Part shown: piece by piece, positions 33,037 to 35,117 of the stretch
Position numbering within the stretch: the stretch's first letter is position 1
How the letters are laid out: each line of letters begins with the position of its first letter
Assembly: GCA_007117355.1 (NCBI GenBank)
Contig: SKGS01000250.1
Span: forward strand, 1 to 35,117
Direction of reading: 5' to 3'
DNA: 35,117 nt
Origin: Lishizhenia sp.
Lineage (GTDB): Bacteria > Bacteroidota > Bacteroidia > Flavobacteriales_D > Crocinitomicaceae
Translations under genes and position numbers: made by a program
The notes under the pieces: generated by a model
Told to the model about the DNA's origin: nothing
The model's input: the letters and a program-made list of their open reading frames with translations, nothing else
Databases searched by the model: none

Positions 33037-34182
33037 CTAAGCGACTTTTCTATTCCTTGCCTTAAAACAAGTCTCTAATGGTCTGTTAATAAACCTAGAA
33101 GGTATAGTTTCCTTTAAGTTATAATTTAATCGCATACTCGATCCATAAGCTCCTGTACTATGAACGGTTACTAAATCCCCTCTTTTTAAAATTGGAAGAA
33201 GATAGTCTGAGCCAAATGAATCGCTACTTTCACATGATGGACCACTGATGCGATAAGACGCAAAATTAAACGCTTCATGGTGTGCAGAAATTTTGTGACG
33301 TGCACCGTATAACGCAGGACGCATCAACTCTGTCATGCCAATATCAAGGATAGCCAAAGGCATAGAAGTTTCTAAGTGTTTCATGTATTGTACTTCACCA
33401 ATTAATGTACCGCATTGCCCAACTATGCTGCGTCCTGGCTCCAAACGGATTACTTCAATTAGTGAAGTCGGAAGATGTGTACGAATAGCGTTTATCCACC
33501 CTTCAAAGTTAGGAATAGGATTGCGTTCAGGTTGCTCGTAGTCAATACCTAAACCTCCACCAAGATTCAAATAGTCAAATGAATAGTTTGAAGGTAATGC
33601 ATCAATAAAATCTCTTATTTTTTTGGAAAGGCTTACAAAGTAAGTCATATCTAAGATTTGCGAACCTACGTGAACGTGGAAACCGCAAATTGAGCCGTCT
33701 AATTGAACTAATTCTAGCGCTTCCTGCGGCGAAACCCCAAATTTATGATGCTTTTCTCCAGTAGAAATATTCTCATGCGTATCCACTCGTAAATCTGGAT
33801 TTAATCGCAATGCAACTTTTGTAGAAGTTGTGATATGTTGTTTTAATTCTTGAATTAAGTGATATTCTTCCACTGATTCACAATGAATAACAAAAATGTT
33901 TTGTTCCAAAGCGTAAGAAATTTCACGAATGGTTTTACCTGAACCAGCAAATACAATTTGATTGGCATTCCATCCATTTTCTAACGCAGCCTTTATTTCA
34001 CCAGCAGAAACACAATCTACATTCATTCCACCTGATTTTATTTTTCTTAAAATTGGTTCTTCATGATTTGCTTTAATAGCATAGTGCAGTATTGTACCGC
34101 TTTGCTGTGCCGCTTCTTGAGCTACTTTTATTGTTCGCTCTAACAATTGTAAGTCGTATCTGTAATAAGGACCGTTGTACAT
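33037..34182 (-). CDS. lysA: diaminopimelate decarboxylase
   Basis: A 381-residue fold-type III PLP enzyme that decarboxylates meso-diaminopimelate to L-lysine, the last step of lysine biosynthesis. PLP is bound by Lys37 in LHYAIKANHEEPI. Further motifs are DCVSAGEI, FHVHVGSQ, LNLGGGLGIDYE, LEPGRSIVGQCG and the partner-subunit SGPSCESSD. The start at 34182 is preferred: an in-frame TTG at 34203 lies inside a promoter box. The N-terminus is shorter than in many DAPDC enzymes, and the ornithine/arginine decarboxylase relatives cannot be entirely excluded, but CESSD and EPGR favour LysA. The C-terminus ends next to the inverted-repeat element. Confidence 0.9.
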   Translation of the reverse strand: MYNGPYYRYDLQLLERTIKVAQEAAQQSGTILHYAIKANHEEPILRKIKSGGMNVDCVSAGEIKAALENGWNANQIVFAGSGKTIREISYALEQNIFVIHCESVEEYHLIQELKQHITTSTKVALRLNPDLRVDTHENISTGEKHHKFGVSPQEALELVQLDGSICGFHVHVGSQILDMTYFVSLSKKIRDFIDALPSNYSFDYLNLGGGLGIDYEQPERNPIPNFEGWINAIRTHLPTSLIEVIRLEPGRSIVGQCGTLIGEVQYMKHLETSMPLAILDIGMTELMRPALYGARHKISAHHEAFNFASYRISGPSCESSDSFGSDYLLPILKRGDLVTVHSTGAYGSSMRLNYNLKETIPSRFINRPLETCFKARNRKVA

Positions 34183-34200
34183 TTTTATTATTTTAGGCTG

Positions 34201-34208
34201 CAAATATA
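34201..34208 (-). promoter_or_regulatory. putative -7 promoter box for lysA
   Basis: On the minus strand these bases read TATATTTG followed by CAG, an exact TAnnTTTG match. It lies 18 bases ahead of the lysA ATG at 34182 and overlaps an upstream in-frame TTG, which therefore cannot be the start if this box is used. Confidence 0.55.
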
Positions 34209-34468
34209 AATAAAAGTTTTAAATAAAACACATTGTTAAAAATAAAACAAAATAAAAATATTTTAAAGGAAATATATCAAACTTGGTCATAATGGAATTC
34301 AATTGGGAGGTGGTTATATGTATTCAATAGTTTGTACTCAATGATTTAGATTAAATTCTTTAATAGACTAATTTTAATTATATTTGGTTTGTTACATGGC
34401 TTTGAGCATTTCTGAAGGTAAGAGCTAAGTTATACACTATTTTAAAACGGAAAAACGTAAATTATCTA

Positions 34469-34726
34469 ATGAAGGGAAAAACTGTTACAAGAAAACAAAA
34501 GGTTTCAGCAATTATAATAACATTTCCTTTTTTATTAGCGATAACCTTGCTAATTCATGGATTATCAACATTAAATAACATTTATCTTTACGAAGGCTTT
34601 AAAGTTAGTTTCGCTGCAATAACATTTCTTGTCGTTGCTCATGTATCATCCTTATTTATTTTATGGAAGTTCGACAAAATAGAAATACAATTACCTCCGT
34701 CAAAGCTCAAGAAAAAACTATCATGA
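34469..34726 (+). CDS. small membrane protein, possibly the 5' part of a split gene
   Basis: An 85-residue protein with a basic N-terminus (MKGKTVTRKQK), two membrane segments (about residues 12-31 and 44-66) and a basic tail (PPSKLKKKLS). It is not recognised. It stops at TGA (34724-34726), but the same frame stays open directly after the stop for 100 more codons, beginning with a hydrophobic stretch that would form a third helix. It may therefore be a truncated part of a 186-residue three-helix protein. The ATG at 34469 is preceded by an A-rich leader; a TAnnTTTG match is 82 bases upstream at 34379-34386. Confidence 0.6.
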   Translation: MKGKTVTRKQKVSAIIITFPFLLAITLLIHGLSTLNNIYLYEGFKVSFAAITFLVVAHVSSLFILWKFDKIEIQLPPSKLKKKLS

Positions 34727-35029
34727 ATAGTACTTTTCTTTTTGAGTATAGTGTGCAGTTTACTTTTAGAAATGGGATTAAGAATGAACATTAATTATTG
34801 GTTAAAAAGTAGTTATGTTGAAAATATTGAGTTAATCGTTATAGATAAATATATTTCTCAAGACCGACATGGTACTGACCGCTTCATAGTTTTTAATTCA
34901 AATTATGGAAGATTGACAAACAGAGTTAAGCGAAAAAAATATGAATCTTTTTCAATCGGAGACAAATATAAAGCCAATGTACACAAAGGGTTTTTTGAAG
35001 GATATTTTTTGACGGAACCACTAAAATAG
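34727..35029 (+). pseudogene. 3' part of the gene split by TGA
   Basis: The 100 codons after the TGA continue in the frame of the preceding gene to TAG at 35027-35029. They encode a hydrophobic segment (IVLFFLSIVCSLLLEMGLRM) and then a soluble beta-rich region with DRFIVFNSNYGRLTNRVK and FSIGDKYKANVHKGFFEGYF, in which the short IGDKYKANVHKGFFEG stretch has the look of DUF3592-like membrane proteins (weak). As a stand-alone gene it could start only at TTG 34742 or ATG 34772 or later, neither with a clear leader, so it is probably the severed end of a longer gene. If it were translated alone, the product would be about 85-95 residues. Confidence 0.5.
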
Positions 35030-35043
35030 CTTCAAAATTAAAT

Positions 35044-35117
35044 ATATGAACCGAGCACTTCAACAAGTTCCCTACGGTAAACTCAGGGCATCGCAGCATA
35101 CCACTTGCGAGCTCAAC
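35044..35117. repeat. G+C-rich repeat-like sequence at the window edge
   Basis: About 37 of the 72 bases from 35044 to 35115 are G or C (51%), against about one third elsewhere. The stretch begins near ACCGAGCACTTCAACAAGTT and includes CTCAGGGCATCG. The arrangement GAGCACTTC(G/A)ACAAG...CTCAG...GCATCG recalls dispersed intergenic repeats I know from Bacteroidota genomes (from memory, not verified). A short open frame MNRALQQVPYGKLRASQHTT runs to the edge, but repeat translation is more likely. The element continues beyond the window, so its ends and any partner arm cannot be judged. Confidence 0.35.

Noticed and set aside
1-35117. CRISPR, prophage, transposase, tRNA or rRNA genes
   Set aside because: Searched by eye on both strands; no repeat-spacer array, integrase, transposase or RNA gene signature was found. 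Small tRNAs could be missed without a folding program.

Overview
The window is AT-rich chromosomal DNA, roughly one third G+C by eye, almost certainly from a member of the Bacteroidota, most likely order Flavobacteriales. The reasons are a secreted protein with a type IX secretion (T9SS) C-terminal sorting domain, a CotH-family protein, a DUF6132-type mini membrane protein, paired TlpA-like thioredoxins with DUF4369-like N-termini, repeated TAnnTTTG promoter boxes (the Bacteroidota -7 consensus), and A-rich leaders without Shine-Dalgarno sequences. A family-level placement (for example Crocinitomicaceae) is only a guess.

Layout. 1-1329: the end of a transketolase C-terminal subunit overlapping a class III aminotransferase. 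1445-6501: an envelope/secreted block with a CotH-like membrane protein, an OmpA-domain protein, an unknown exported protein and a T9SS cargo protein. 6712-10910: folD, uvrB, an unknown exported protein and a YfcE-type phosphoesterase. 10892-12282 (minus strand): a hemerythrin-like diiron protein and a YceH-family protein. 12465-15845: hisS, hutH and a four-helix membrane protein in one tight unit. 15901-19396: a rhomboid protease, a Nif3-like protein, a C4 zinc-ribbon coiled-coil protein, then rplU-rpmA closed by a clear intrinsic terminator. 19501-22392: a lipocalin-like lipoprotein, a DUF6132-like protein, a YeiH-type transporter and an alpha/beta-hydrolase lipoprotein. 22497-29004: a six-gene unit lpxK, purine-nucleoside phosphorylase, gatB, two TlpA paralogues, lpxH. 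29203-32838: a 751-residue unknown exported protein and an SLC13-family anion transporter. 32907-33029: a small element with 17-bp perfect terminal inverted repeats. 33037-34182 (minus): lysA. 34469-35029: a small membrane-protein gene split by one in-frame TGA. The last 75 bases are unusually G+C-rich and look like dispersed intergenic repeat.

The content is mainly core metabolism, translation, DNA repair and envelope biogenesis. Two lipid A enzymes (LpxK, LpxH) bracket one operon, and two enzymes that use histidine (HisS, HutH) are co-transcribed. I see no CRISPR array, phage, transposase, tRNA or rRNA, and no defence island. I do not see convincing evidence for a large undescribed system. 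The most worthwhile leads are the TGA-split gene, the inverted-repeat element, promoter boxes only 4 nt from the start codons of uvrB and lpxK, and the large unknown exported protein next to the SLC13 transporter. No gene-free stretch exceeds 300 bases; the longest are 34183-34468 (a lysA promoter and otherwise nothing clear), 21279-21528 (nothing clear) and 3356-3589 (one 14-bp palindrome).
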